A DNA stretch of 64,000 bases from Streptomyces sp. TRM49041 (lineage in GTDB: Bacteria > Actinomycetota > Actinomycetes > Streptomycetales > Streptomycetaceae). The stretch spans positions 44,433 to 108,432 of the forward strand of contig NZ_VSRY01000160.1 of assembly GCF_008271805.1 (NCBI RefSeq), in the 5' to 3' direction. The first letter of the stretch is position 1, and every line of letters starts with the position of its first letter. A program made the position numbers and the translations under genes. Positions 7,876 to 15,202 of the stretch are shown one piece after another. The notes under the pieces were generated by a model. That model saw only the letters and a list, made by a program, of their open reading frames with translations, was not told the origin of the DNA and made no database searches.

Positions 7876-8607
7876 ATGAGTCCTGAGCACAGGACCCCTT
7901 CCGGCCTCGGCCCCCTTCCGCAGCGGAGCAGGCTCGTCGCCCGCGGCGCGATGGCGTCGCTGGCAGCCGTGATGCTGGGCTTCACTCTTCCGGTGATGGC
8001 GGCCGGGCCCGTGGCAGCGTCCGAGGCGGACTCGGCGCGTACATCGGCGGCCGGCCCCTGCATCGAGAACGAGAAGGAGCCGAACGGTCCCCGTCTCTCG
8101 GTGTCGGGCGACGACTGCGGTGGCGGGAACGGAAAGACCGGACCCACCGGGCCCACCGGCCCCACCGGACCTGCCGGACCCACCGGACCCACCGGACCCA
8201 CAGGGCCGACCGGACCCGCCGCGTCGTGCATCGAGTGGGACGCTGTCATCGGGAGCGGGTACACGAGCGACACCGTGCCCATCTTCAACTCGTGGCAGTT
8301 CGAGGGCCTTCTCCACGAGGGGCGGGTGTTCGCCAAGCAGTCGGAACCCGGCACCCCCGACATCGGCGCCAGCGTGCTGGTCGAAGGCGCGCCGGAGAAC
8401 GCCTGCAGCCTCGCCATCACCTATGAGCAGGTGCTCCTCGAGGGCGAAACCCCAGTCACCAACGTCTTCGACAACGACAACGTCTACATCAACGTGCTGG
8501 ACACGGATGGCCGAGGCTGGACGGCGACATGCGACCCGGCGCCCGATCCGGCGGACTTCAGCTGCGAACCCTTCGTCCCCGACGGGTTCCTCCCCCCGGT
8601 CGCCTAG
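7876..8607 (+). CDS. Secreted collagen-like protein 2
   Basis: This is a 243-residue paralogue of the 6626-7492 product. The N-termini align (MSPEHRTPSGLGPLPQRSR against MSPDHRTASRLGPLPKRRR), each followed by a hydrophobic export segment. The mature part runs through an ENEKEPNGPRLSVSGDDCGG linker into 27 residues of Gly-Pro-Thr/Ala triplets (residues 89-115). A globular C-terminal part of about 125 residues (SWQFEGLLHEGRVFA, DIGASVLVEGAPENACSLAI) shares the pattern Cys-Ser-(Val/Leu)-(Ser/Ala)-Ile with protein 1, so the globular domains are also related. Several Cys suggest disulphides. The AAGGAG ribosome site is 7 bases before the ATG. Function is unknown; a surface role is inferred. Confidence 0.75.
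   Translation: MSPEHRTPSGLGPLPQRSRLVARGAMASLAAVMLGFTLPVMAAGPVAASEADSARTSAAGPCIENEKEPNGPRLSVSGDDCGGGNGKTGPTGPTGPTGPAGPTGPTGPTGPTGPAASCIEWDAVIGSGYTSDTVPIFNSWQFEGLLHEGRVFAKQSEPGTPDIGASVLVEGAPENACSLAITYEQVLLEGETPVTNVFDNDNVYINVLDTDGRGWTATCDPAPDPADFSCEPFVPDGFLPPVA
8140..8220 (+). repeat. Collagen-like triplet repeat in paralogue 2
   Basis: There are nine perfect Gly-Pro-X triplets (GPT x3, GPA, GPT x4, GPA). The array is shorter than in paralogue 1, as expected of a repeat that changes length by unequal exchange. Confidence 0.9.
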
Positions 8608-8625
8608 ACGGGCCTGACGTCGGAG

Positions 8626-8663
8626 CAGGGTTTCCAGAGAGGTCGACCCGGCCGGAAACCCTG
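8626..8663 (+). terminator. Hairpin after collagen-like gene 2 (10-bp arms)
   Basis: CAGGGTTTCC at 8626-8635 pairs with GGAAACCCTG at 8654-8663. It starts 19 bases after the stop codon at 8607. Confidence 0.55.
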
Positions 8664-8677
8664 ACGACCTGATGTGT

Positions 8678-8705
8678 GCCGTGCCCGGTTCCAGCCGGGC
8701 ACGGC
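8678..8705. terminator. Strong short-loop hairpin between convergent genes
   Basis: GCCGTGCCCGG at 8678-8688 pairs perfectly with CCGGGCACGGC at 8695-8705 around a 6-base loop. It sits midway between the collagen-like gene and the PEP carboxykinase gene and could stop transcripts from either side. Confidence 0.65.
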
Positions 8706-8762
8706 AACGGGCGTCTGCTCTGGTCCGGCTCCACACCCCGGTGCCATACGCGTACGCAGACC

Positions 8763-8792
8763 GGGCCCGCGCCGTTCGGACGGCGCGGGCCC
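8763..8792 (-). terminator. Strong hairpin after PEP carboxykinase (12-bp arms)
   Basis: GGGCCCGCGCCG at 8763-8774 pairs perfectly with CGGCGCGGGCCC at 8781-8792 around the loop TTCGGA. It lies 22 bases beyond the minus-strand stop at 8815 and is the likely terminator of that gene. Confidence 0.7.
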
Positions 8793-8814
8793 GGACCCGT
8801 TCTCACTCAGGGGC

Positions 8815-10641
8815 TCAGCCCAGGCGGGCCACCAGCGCACGGTACTCGTCCCACAGCTCCTTCGGGGTGTGGTCACCGAAGGTGTTGAGGTGCTCGGGGA
8901 CCAGGGCGGCCTCCTCCCGCCACACGTCCGTGTCGACCTTCAGCAGGAAGTCCAGGTCCTCGGCGGACATGTCCAGGCCGTCGGTGTCCAGGGCGTCCCT
9001 GGTCGGCAGGATGCCGATCGGCGTCTCGACGCCCTCGGCCCTGCCCTCCAGGCGCTCCACGATCCACTTCAGGACGCGGCTGTTCTCGCCGAAGCCCGGC
9101 CAGACGAACGTGCCCGCGTCGTTCTTGCGGAACCAGTTGACGTAGTAGATCTTCGGCAGCTTGGACTGGTCCGCGGTCTTGCCGACCTTGATCCAGTGGG
9201 CCATGTAGTCGCCCATGTTGTAGCCGCAGAACGGCAGCATCGCGAACGGGTCGCGGCGCAGCTCGCCGACCTTGCCCTCGGCCGCGGCGGTCTTCTCGGA
9301 CGCCACGTTGGCACCGAGGAACACACCGTGCTGCCAGTTGAACGATTCCGTGACCAGCGGGACGGCCGAGGCACGGCGGCCGCCGAAGAGGATCGCCGAG
9401 ATCGGCACGCCCTTCGGGTCCTCCCACTCGGGCGCGATGATCGGGCACTGCGAGGCCGGCACCGTGAACCGGGCGTTGGGGTGCGCGGCCGGGGTCCCCG
9501 ACTCCGGGGTCCAGTCGTTGCCCTTCCAGTCGGTGAGGTGCTTGGGCTCGTCCTCGGTCATGCCCTCCCACCACACGTCGCCCTCGTCGGTGAGCGCGAC
9601 GTTGGTGAAGACGGCGTTGCCCCAGAGGGTCTTCATGGCGTTGGCGTTGGTGTGCTCGCCGGTGCCGGGCGCGACTCCGAAGAAGCCTGCCTCAGGGTTG
9701 ATCGCGTGGAGGCGGCCGTCCTCACCGAACCGCATCCAGGCGATGTCGTCGCCGATCGTCTCGACGGTCCAGCCGGGGACGGTGGGCTCCAGCATGGCCA
9801 GGTTGGTCTTGCCGCACGCGGACGGGAAGGCCGCGGCGACGTATTTGGGCTCGCCCTGCGGCGGGGTGAGCTTCAGGATGAGCATGTGCTCGGCGAGCCA
9901 GCCCTCGTCCCGGGCCATGACGGAGGCGATGCGCAGCGCGTAGCACTTCTTGCCGAGCAGGGCGTTGCCGCCGTAGCCGGAGCCGTACGACCAGATCTCG
10001 CGGCTCTCGGGGAAGTGCGAGATGTACTTGGTGCTGTTGCAGGGCCACGGCACGTCCGCCTGGCCGGGCTCCAGCGGGGCGCCCAGGGTGTGCACGGCCT
10101 TCACGAAGAAGCCGTCGTCACCGAGCTCGTCGAGAACGGCCTGGCCCATGCGGGTCATGGTGCGCATCGAGACCGCGACGTACGCGGAGTCGGTGATCTC
10201 GACGCCGATCGCGGAGAGCTCCGAGCCGAGCGGCCCCATGCAGAAGGGCACGACGTACATCGTGCGGCCCTTCATCGCCCCCCGGAAGATCCCGTTTCCT
10301 TCTCCGGTGAAGACGGCCCGCATCTCGGCGGGGGCCTTCCAGTGGTTGGTCGGGCCCGCGTCCTCCTCCTTCTCGGAGCAGATGAAGGTGCGGTCCTCGA
10401 CCCGCGCCACATCGGTGGGGTCCGAGGCCGCGTAGTAGGAGTTCGGGCGCTTGATCGGGTCCAGCTTCCTGAAGGTGCCCTTGGCGACGAGCTCCTCGCA
10501 CAGGCGCTCGTACTCGGCCTCGGAACCGTCACACCAGACGACTCTGTCCGGCTGCGTGATCGCTGCGATCTCGTCGACCCAGGCGACCAGCGCCTGGTGG
10601 TGGGTGGGGGCGGTGCTGGGAGCCGCGTTCTCGCGCGCCAC
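8815..10641 (-). CDS. pckG: Phosphoenolpyruvate carboxykinase (GTP)
   Basis: This 608-residue enzyme converts oxaloacetate plus GTP to phosphoenolpyruvate, CO2 and GDP in the cytosol and is the entry point of gluconeogenesis. Family signatures visible include SACGKTNLAM (the kinase-1a nucleotide loop with the reactive Cys of GTP-type enzymes), YVVPFCMGPLGS, KCYALRIAS and FGGRRASAVPLV. Its length is typical of GTP PEPCKs (about 600-620). The start is the GTG at 10639-10641, chosen because an AGGAG site lies 7 bases upstream and homology starts there; the frame stays open to 10743. A hairpin follows the stop. It is divergent from the hemolysin III gene. Confidence 0.95.
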   Translation of the reverse strand: MARENAAPSTAPTHHQALVAWVDEIAAITQPDRVVWCDGSEAEYERLCEELVAKGTFRKLDPIKRPNSYYAASDPTDVARVEDRTFICSEKEEDAGPTNHWKAPAEMRAVFTGEGNGIFRGAMKGRTMYVVPFCMGPLGSELSAIGVEITDSAYVAVSMRTMTRMGQAVLDELGDDGFFVKAVHTLGAPLEPGQADVPWPCNSTKYISHFPESREIWSYGSGYGGNALLGKKCYALRIASVMARDEGWLAEHMLILKLTPPQGEPKYVAAAFPSACGKTNLAMLEPTVPGWTVETIGDDIAWMRFGEDGRLHAINPEAGFFGVAPGTGEHTNANAMKTLWGNAVFTNVALTDEGDVWWEGMTEDEPKHLTDWKGNDWTPESGTPAAHPNARFTVPASQCPIIAPEWEDPKGVPISAILFGGRRASAVPLVTESFNWQHGVFLGANVASEKTAAAEGKVGELRRDPFAMLPFCGYNMGDYMAHWIKVGKTADQSKLPKIYYVNWFRKNDAGTFVWPGFGENSRVLKWIVERLEGRAEGVETPIGILPTRDALDTDGLDMSAEDLDFLLKVDTDVWREEAALVPEHLNTFGDHTPKELWDEYRALVARLG

Positions 10642-10835
10642 GGTTGCTCCTTGTTGAGGGGTTTGTGGTTGTCGCCCCGTGGGGGCTGCGACCCGGACGC
10701 GGCGCTGTGGGTTTTCCTCGCGCTCATCCGGTGCCGACCGCACTCATTTGATCATCCGACGGGATTGCGCATATGTCCAGAGGGCCTCTCACGTGAGCAT
10801 CACCACTTGCGTTCCGCCGACTACGGGAGCGTGGG

Positions 10836-10841
10836 TAGCAT
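10836..10841 (+). promoter_or_regulatory. Possible -10 element for a leaderless hemolysin III transcript
   Basis: TAGCAT lies 6 bases before the ATG at 10848 and no Shine-Dalgarno-like sequence is present. This pattern is typical of leaderless actinobacterial mRNAs, whose transcripts start at the A of ATG. No good -35 is seen at the right distance, so this is tentative. Confidence 0.3.
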
Positions 10842-10847
10842 TCCGTC

Positions 10848-11534
10848 ATGACTGCCGCCGCCGCGACCGAAGCGACCGACGCCACGACCTCCCACCTCCC
10901 CTTGAAGCCCCGGCTGCGCGGCTGGTTGCACGCGGGTATGTTCCCCGCGGTGCTCATTGCCGGGATCGTCCTCACGGCGCTCGCCGACTCGACGCGCGGC
11001 CGCATCGCCTGCGGCGTCTACGTCCTCACCGCGTGCCTGCTCTTCGGAGTGAGCGCCCTCTACCACCGGGGCGACTGGGGGCCGCGCGCCACGGCCCTGC
11101 TGCGCCGGCTCGACCACGCCAATATCTTTCTGATCATCGCGGGCACTTATACCCCGCTGACGCTGCTCCTGCTCCCCGGCTCCACCGGTCGGGTGCTGCT
11201 GTGGGCCGTCTGGGCGGCCGCCGCGGCGGGCATAGCCTTCCGGGTCTTCTGGGTCGGGGCCCCGCGCTGGCTATACACCCCGTGCTATATCGCGATGGGC
11301 TGGGCCGCGGTGTTCTTCCTGCCGGACTTCATGCGCACGGGCGGCATCGCCGTCCTCGTCCTGGTGATTGTCGGCGGCGTGCTGTACAGCGTGGGCGGCA
11401 TGGTCTACGGCCTCAAGCGCCCGAACCCGTCGCCGCGGTGGTTCGGCTTCCACGAGGTGTTCCACTCGTTCACGCTGGCGGCGTTCGTCGTCCACTACGT
11501 GGGCATCTCGCTGGTGGCGTACCAGCACTCGTAG
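10848..11534 (+). CDS. Hemolysin III family (PAQR/YqfA-like) membrane protein
   Basis: The protein is 228 residues with seven hydrophobic segments, the layout of the PAQR/hemolysin III family. Conserved polar residues of the family are visible: SALYHRGDW in the second segment, LRRLDHANIFLIIAGTYTPL in the third, and FGFHEVFHSFTLAAFVVHYVG near the C-terminus. The three His of HEVFH...H are the presumed zinc ligands. The family may act as membrane hydrolases or in lipid homeostasis; true haemolysin activity should not be assumed. The ATG at 10848 has no ribosome site, so translation may be leaderless. A strong hairpin follows the stop. Confidence 0.85.
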   Translation: MTAAAATEATDATTSHLPLKPRLRGWLHAGMFPAVLIAGIVLTALADSTRGRIACGVYVLTACLLFGVSALYHRGDWGPRATALLRRLDHANIFLIIAGTYTPLTLLLLPGSTGRVLLWAVWAAAAAGIAFRVFWVGAPRWLYTPCYIAMGWAAVFFLPDFMRTGGIAVLVLVIVGGVLYSVGGMVYGLKRPNPSPRWFGFHEVFHSFTLAAFVVHYVGISLVAYQHS

Positions 11535-11539
11535 CGATT

Positions 11540-11572
11540 CCCGGGTCCGGGGGCGGAGCCCCCGGACCCGGG
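11540..11572. terminator. Strong bidirectional terminator hairpin (15-bp arms)
   Basis: The 15-base arm at 11540-11554 (CCCGGGTCCGGGGGC) pairs perfectly with 11558-11572 around the loop GGA. It lies between the convergent hemolysin III and copper oxidase genes, 6 and 17 bases from their stops, and should serve both. Confidence 0.8.
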
Positions 11573-11588
11573 AAGGGCGGTGGGCGAC

Positions 11589-14012
11589 TCAGCCGCGCTT
11601 CGTGTCACCCCGCCCGCACGCCACCCCGTCGCGGTCGCGGTCCAGCCGCAGCGGATCGGCCCGGCCGTTCAGCTTCAGCTCGCCGTACCCCTGGGTCTTC
11701 AGCCACTCGCAGCGGGCACCTGTCGTGGGCTTCACGCCCGCCGGGAACGCCGTCGGCACGCACACGCCGACCGCGCCGTACGCCCGCTCGCAGCCCGCGA
11801 CGCGCGGGCTCACCGGCACCGACTTCCGCTTGGGCTGCGGCTTCCTCGGTGCCTGGGCCAGGTCGCCCGCGAAGTCATGGACGTGCGGGGACGCGGCCGG
11901 CGCCTGGTCGGCACCGCCCACATGCACCCACTCGGCCACCGACGGCACCCCGTTCGCGTCGACCGTGAAGAGCATGTACCAGCCGGGTGGGGCGATGTTC
12001 GGGTTGCTGGTGACGTTCAGGTCGATCGTCGTCCCGTCGACCACCGTCATCGGCAGGTCCACGAACCGCTGGTTGGGATCCGAGGAGTGCGTGACGGCGG
12101 CCGGGCGGATCAGCTCGGCCCGTACGACCGGCCGGTCCACCTTGACGCGCTGTGTGTCGCCGTACGCCCACCGCTCCTCCGCCACGGCGGTGATCTGCGG
12201 GCGCGGGCCCTTGAAGAGGTACGGCGGGGTGTAGACGGACACCTTGTCGGTGAACGAGCCGTCGCCGGGGTTGTCGCCCACCGCCATCACGCGGCCGTCC
12301 GGCAGCAGGAACGTCGACGAGTGGTAGCCGCGGTCGGCCGGGTCCGTGGCCATCCCGGCCTGCCAGCTGTCCGTCGCCGGGTCGAACATCGACGCCTCGT
12401 AGACCGGGTCGGCCCGGTTGTGGAGGGCGCCGCCCGTCTCGAAGACCTTCCCGTCCGGCAGCAGGACCGCGGAGACGTACATCTTGCCCTGCGCGCCGGT
12501 CTGCGGCGCCGGCGGTGCGCCGTTGACCGACTGAGTGCCCTGGGGCAGCAGCGGCCCGGGCCGGTACGACGGGTCTGGCTCCTTCAGGTCGATGATGTCG
12601 ACCAGCCGGTTCGCGTCCGGGTTGGTCTCGATGTTGCCGCCACCGATGGTCAGGACGCGCTGGTCCTGGGCGGGCGGCAGCAGGACGCTCGCCGACTGGT
12701 CACGCTCGTCCTTGTTCTGGAGGCCCGGCACGTCCGTGATGGTGTTGGCGTCGTAGTCGTACACCGACGCACCCGTACCCGGGGTGCCGTTGCCGAAGAC
12801 ATGACTGCCGGAGTAGAAGAGCCGCCCGTCCTGCATGAGGATCATCGACGGGTAGAGGCCCCAGTACGTCCACGTCTGGTTGACCTCGCCGAGCGACAGC
12901 CACCGGTTGCCGGCCGCCGACCACCTCTCCGCCGTGACGGAGCCGGTCGAGTCCTCGCGCAGCCCGCCGAAGGAGATCACGTCGCCGTTGCCGAGGACCG
13001 TCGCCGACGGGTACCAGTGCCCGTCGTTCATGTCGTTGGTCCGGGTGTACGTCTCGGTCGCGGGGTCGAAGAGGTACGAGTCCTTGTAGCCCTGGTAGCC
13101 GATCTTGCCGTCGGCGGACGGATAGCCCTTGTTGCCGCCCATGATCAGCACCTTGCCGTCGGCGAGCTGCACATGGCCCGCGCAGAACAGGTCGATGGGC
13201 GTGTCGATCTGCTTGAAGGAGCCGTCGGCCGGGTCGTACACGGCGGTCTCGAAGCTGCCCGCCGCGAACCGCTCCGGGTCGTTGCCGGACCCGGCGACCA
13301 GCAGCACCTTGCCCGTCTTGAGGACGACGGCGTGGATGGCGCGGATCGGGTTCTTGAACGGCAGCACCTCCCACGCGCCCTTGGTGCACGCCTCACCGGC
13401 CGTGCAGACCTCGCCCTCCGCGGGCAGGGTGGCGTCCTCCATCGTGTAGTCGTCGGTGGTCAGCGTGCCCGCGCCGTAGAGGGAGACGCCCCACGAGATC
13501 TGGTCCGTGCCGGGGGGCACGGGCGGGGTGCGGACCTCCGCGCGCCGGTACGTGGTGCTCGCCGGCGGGGTCATCACATCCGTCCAGTACACCCAGCCCT
13601 GGCGGGCGTCGCGACGGAACAGGGTGACGGCGATGTCGGGGCTCGTCGACTTGTACCAGACGGACAGGTCGTACTGGTGGCCCGGCGTCACGTTGGGGGC
13701 GCACGACGGGGTTTCGTACATCATCGCCTTGTGGTCGCCGTCGACCCGGCGGCTCAGGGTGACCTCCATGGCGCGGGCACCGCTGTGCGCTTCGCCGCTG
13801 ACCTGGAAGGTGTGGTCGTTGTCGCCCCAGCCGTAGATGTCCCAGCAGCGGGGCGTGCCTTCCGGCTTCAGGCTCTCGAACCCGGGGTTGACCAGGAGGT
13901 TCACCCCGGCTTCGGCCCGCTCGGCGGTGGACAGCGAGAGGCCGCTCGCCGCCAGGGCGAGAAGAGCGGTGACGGCGAGGGTGCGCCGCCACCGTCCGTT
14001 TTTCCGTGTCAT
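11589..14012 (-). CDS. Secreted GlxA-like copper radical oxidase with C-terminal Excalibur motif
   Basis: This 807-residue protein has a signal peptide (residues 1-35), a carbohydrate-binding-like beta domain (about 36-200, NLLVNPGFESLKP), a seven-bladed kelch domain and a galactose-oxidase C-terminal domain. All copper/radical ligands of the AA5 family are in place: C277 (DLFCAGHVQL) to cross-link with Y334 (DGHWYPSA), axial Y563 with H564 (GYHSSTF), and H642 (VTHSSDPNQR). It should oxidise primary alcohols of sugars to aldehydes, producing H2O2. The last 60 residues carry DRDRDGVACG, an Excalibur calcium motif that I do not recall in Streptomyces GlxA. It is the last gene of a four-gene operon with an ATGA overlap. 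The ATG at 14012 is chosen although the frame runs on upstream to 15320. Confidence 0.85.
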   Translation of the reverse strand: MTRKNGRWRRTLAVTALLALAASGLSLSTAERAEAGVNLLVNPGFESLKPEGTPRCWDIYGWGDNDHTFQVSGEAHSGARAMEVTLSRRVDGDHKAMMYETPSCAPNVTPGHQYDLSVWYKSTSPDIAVTLFRRDARQGWVYWTDVMTPPASTTYRRAEVRTPPVPPGTDQISWGVSLYGAGTLTTDDYTMEDATLPAEGEVCTAGEACTKGAWEVLPFKNPIRAIHAVVLKTGKVLLVAGSGNDPERFAAGSFETAVYDPADGSFKQIDTPIDLFCAGHVQLADGKVLIMGGNKGYPSADGKIGYQGYKDSYLFDPATETYTRTNDMNDGHWYPSATVLGNGDVISFGGLREDSTGSVTAERWSAAGNRWLSLGEVNQTWTYWGLYPSMILMQDGRLFYSGSHVFGNGTPGTGASVYDYDANTITDVPGLQNKDERDQSASVLLPPAQDQRVLTIGGGNIETNPDANRLVDIIDLKEPDPSYRPGPLLPQGTQSVNGAPPAPQTGAQGKMYVSAVLLPDGKVFETGGALHNRADPVYEASMFDPATDSWQAGMATDPADRGYHSSTFLLPDGRVMAVGDNPGDGSFTDKVSVYTPPYLFKGPRPQITAVAEERWAYGDTQRVKVDRPVVRAELIRPAAVTHSSDPNQRFVDLPMTVVDGTTIDLNVTSNPNIAPPGWYMLFTVDANGVPSVAEWVHVGGADQAPAASPHVHDFAGDLAQAPRKPQPKRKSVPVSPRVAGCERAYGAVGVCVPTAFPAGVKPTTGARCEWLKTQGYGELKLNGRADPLRLDRDRDGVACGRGDTKRG

Positions 14013-15202
14013 GAGTCGTCCCTTCCTCCTTCTCCACGGGGTGTGTTCGCACGGGGCGTGCGTCGCGGTACGTAGATCAGCGCCTGGGTCGCGGCGAAGC
14101 GCAGCACGAACGTCGCGACGAGCGCGAGGGCGGTCGCGGGCAGGACCGCCATGCCGAGACCACCGACGAGCGCGGCGATCAGGGGGATGCGCAGCAGCAG
14201 ATCGGCGTTGGCGAGCAGGGCGAACCGCGCCCAGCGGTCCGCCCAGTGGCGGTGGGCCCGCTCGCGGTGGAACAGCAGGGCCTCGGTGAGCAGCAGGTTC
14301 CAGGTGACACCGAACTGGTTGGCGAGCACCTCGGCGGGCAGGTAGTGCAGTCCGGCACCGGTCAGGACGTACAGGGCGGCCAGGTTCGGCACGAAGCCGG
14401 TCAGACCGATGAGCCCGAAGACCACCAGCCGGGACAGCGCCGTGCTGGTGCGCAGCCCGGCCAGGTGCTGGAGGAAGCGGAGTCCCTCGCGGGCCGTGGA
14501 CTTGGAGCTGCCGGCGAACCGCTCCCGGAAGGCGAACGGCACCTCCGCGACGGAGCCGATCGTGCGGGGCCGGCAGCGGACCACCAGCTCCAGCAGGATC
14601 TTGTAGCCCAGCGGCTGGAGCCCGTCCGCCTCGACGGCGGCCTTCCGGACCGCGAAGAAGCCGCTCATGGGGTCGCTCACCCCGCTCAGCCGGCGCGGGA
14701 ACAGGGTCTTGGACAGCAGCGTGGACGCCCCGGAGACGAGCAGCCGGTAGCCGCCCGCGAGTCCGGCCCGGCTGCCGCCCCTGGCGTACCGGCTGGCCAC
14801 CACCAGGTCGGCGCCGTCCTGTTCGCCGCGGGCGACGAGCGCGGGGATCAGCTCGGGAGGGTGCTGGAGGTCGCCGTCCATGACGACGACCCAGTCGGCG
14901 GCCGCCGCCCGCAGCCCCTCGACGACGGCGCCGCCGAGCCCGCCGGCCGGCTCGTCGCGGTGGATGAGCCGTACCGGGAAGCGGAAGTCGGGGGCGGCGG
15001 CGCGGACCACGTCCGGGGTCTCGTCGGTCGAGTCGTCGACGAACAGCACCTCGTACGGCAGGTCTCCGGGGAGCGCCCGCGCGATCCGGGCCAGCAGCTC
15101 GCGCACGTTCCCCGCCTCGTTGAAGGTCGGGACGACGACGGTGACGGCGGCCGGGGCGGCGGTGGCGCGGAGCCACGGCTCGTGGAAGAGGGGGATGGTC
15201 AC
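14009..15202 (-). CDS. GT2 polyprenyl-phosphate sugar synthase fused to a GtrA domain
   Basis: The 397-residue product joins two modules. Residues about 18-250 form a DPM1-like GT2 domain: VTVVVPTFNEAGNVREL, EVLFVDDSTDETPDVV, VVVMDGDLQHPPELIP (DGDLQHPPE is diagnostic for polyprenyl-phosphate mannose/glucose synthases) and LSGVSDPMSGFFAVRK. Residues about 260-380 contain four membrane segments of GtrA type (SRLVVFGLIGLTGFVPNLAA, NQFGVTWNLLLTEALLF). The enzyme probably transfers a sugar from a nucleotide donor to a polyprenyl phosphate and may help flip it. That lipid-linked sugar would be the donor for the GT39 enzyme encoded just upstream. It overlaps both neighbours by 4 bases, indicating translational coupling. 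Confidence 0.85.
   Translation of the reverse strand: MTIPLFHEPWLRATAAPAAVTVVVPTFNEAGNVRELLARIARALPGDLPYEVLFVDDSTDETPDVVRAAAPDFRFPVRLIHRDEPAGGLGGAVVEGLRAAAADWVVVMDGDLQHPPELIPALVARGEQDGADLVVASRYARGGSRAGLAGGYRLLVSGASTLLSKTLFPRRLSGVSDPMSGFFAVRKAAVEADGLQPLGYKILLELVVRCRPRTIGSVAEVPFAFRERFAGSSKSTAREGLRFLQHLAGLRTSTALSRLVVFGLIGLTGFVPNLAALYVLTGAGLHYLPAEVLANQFGVTWNLLLTEALLFHRERAHRHWADRWARFALLANADLLLRIPLIAALVGGLGMAVLPATALALVATFVLRFAATQALIYVPRRTPRANTPRGEGGRDDS

Noticed and set aside
6878..8220. Short repeats considered as a CRISPR or tandem DNA array
   Set aside because: The repeats are in-frame Gly-Pro-Thr codons with synonymous variation, without spacers, inside two secreted proteins.
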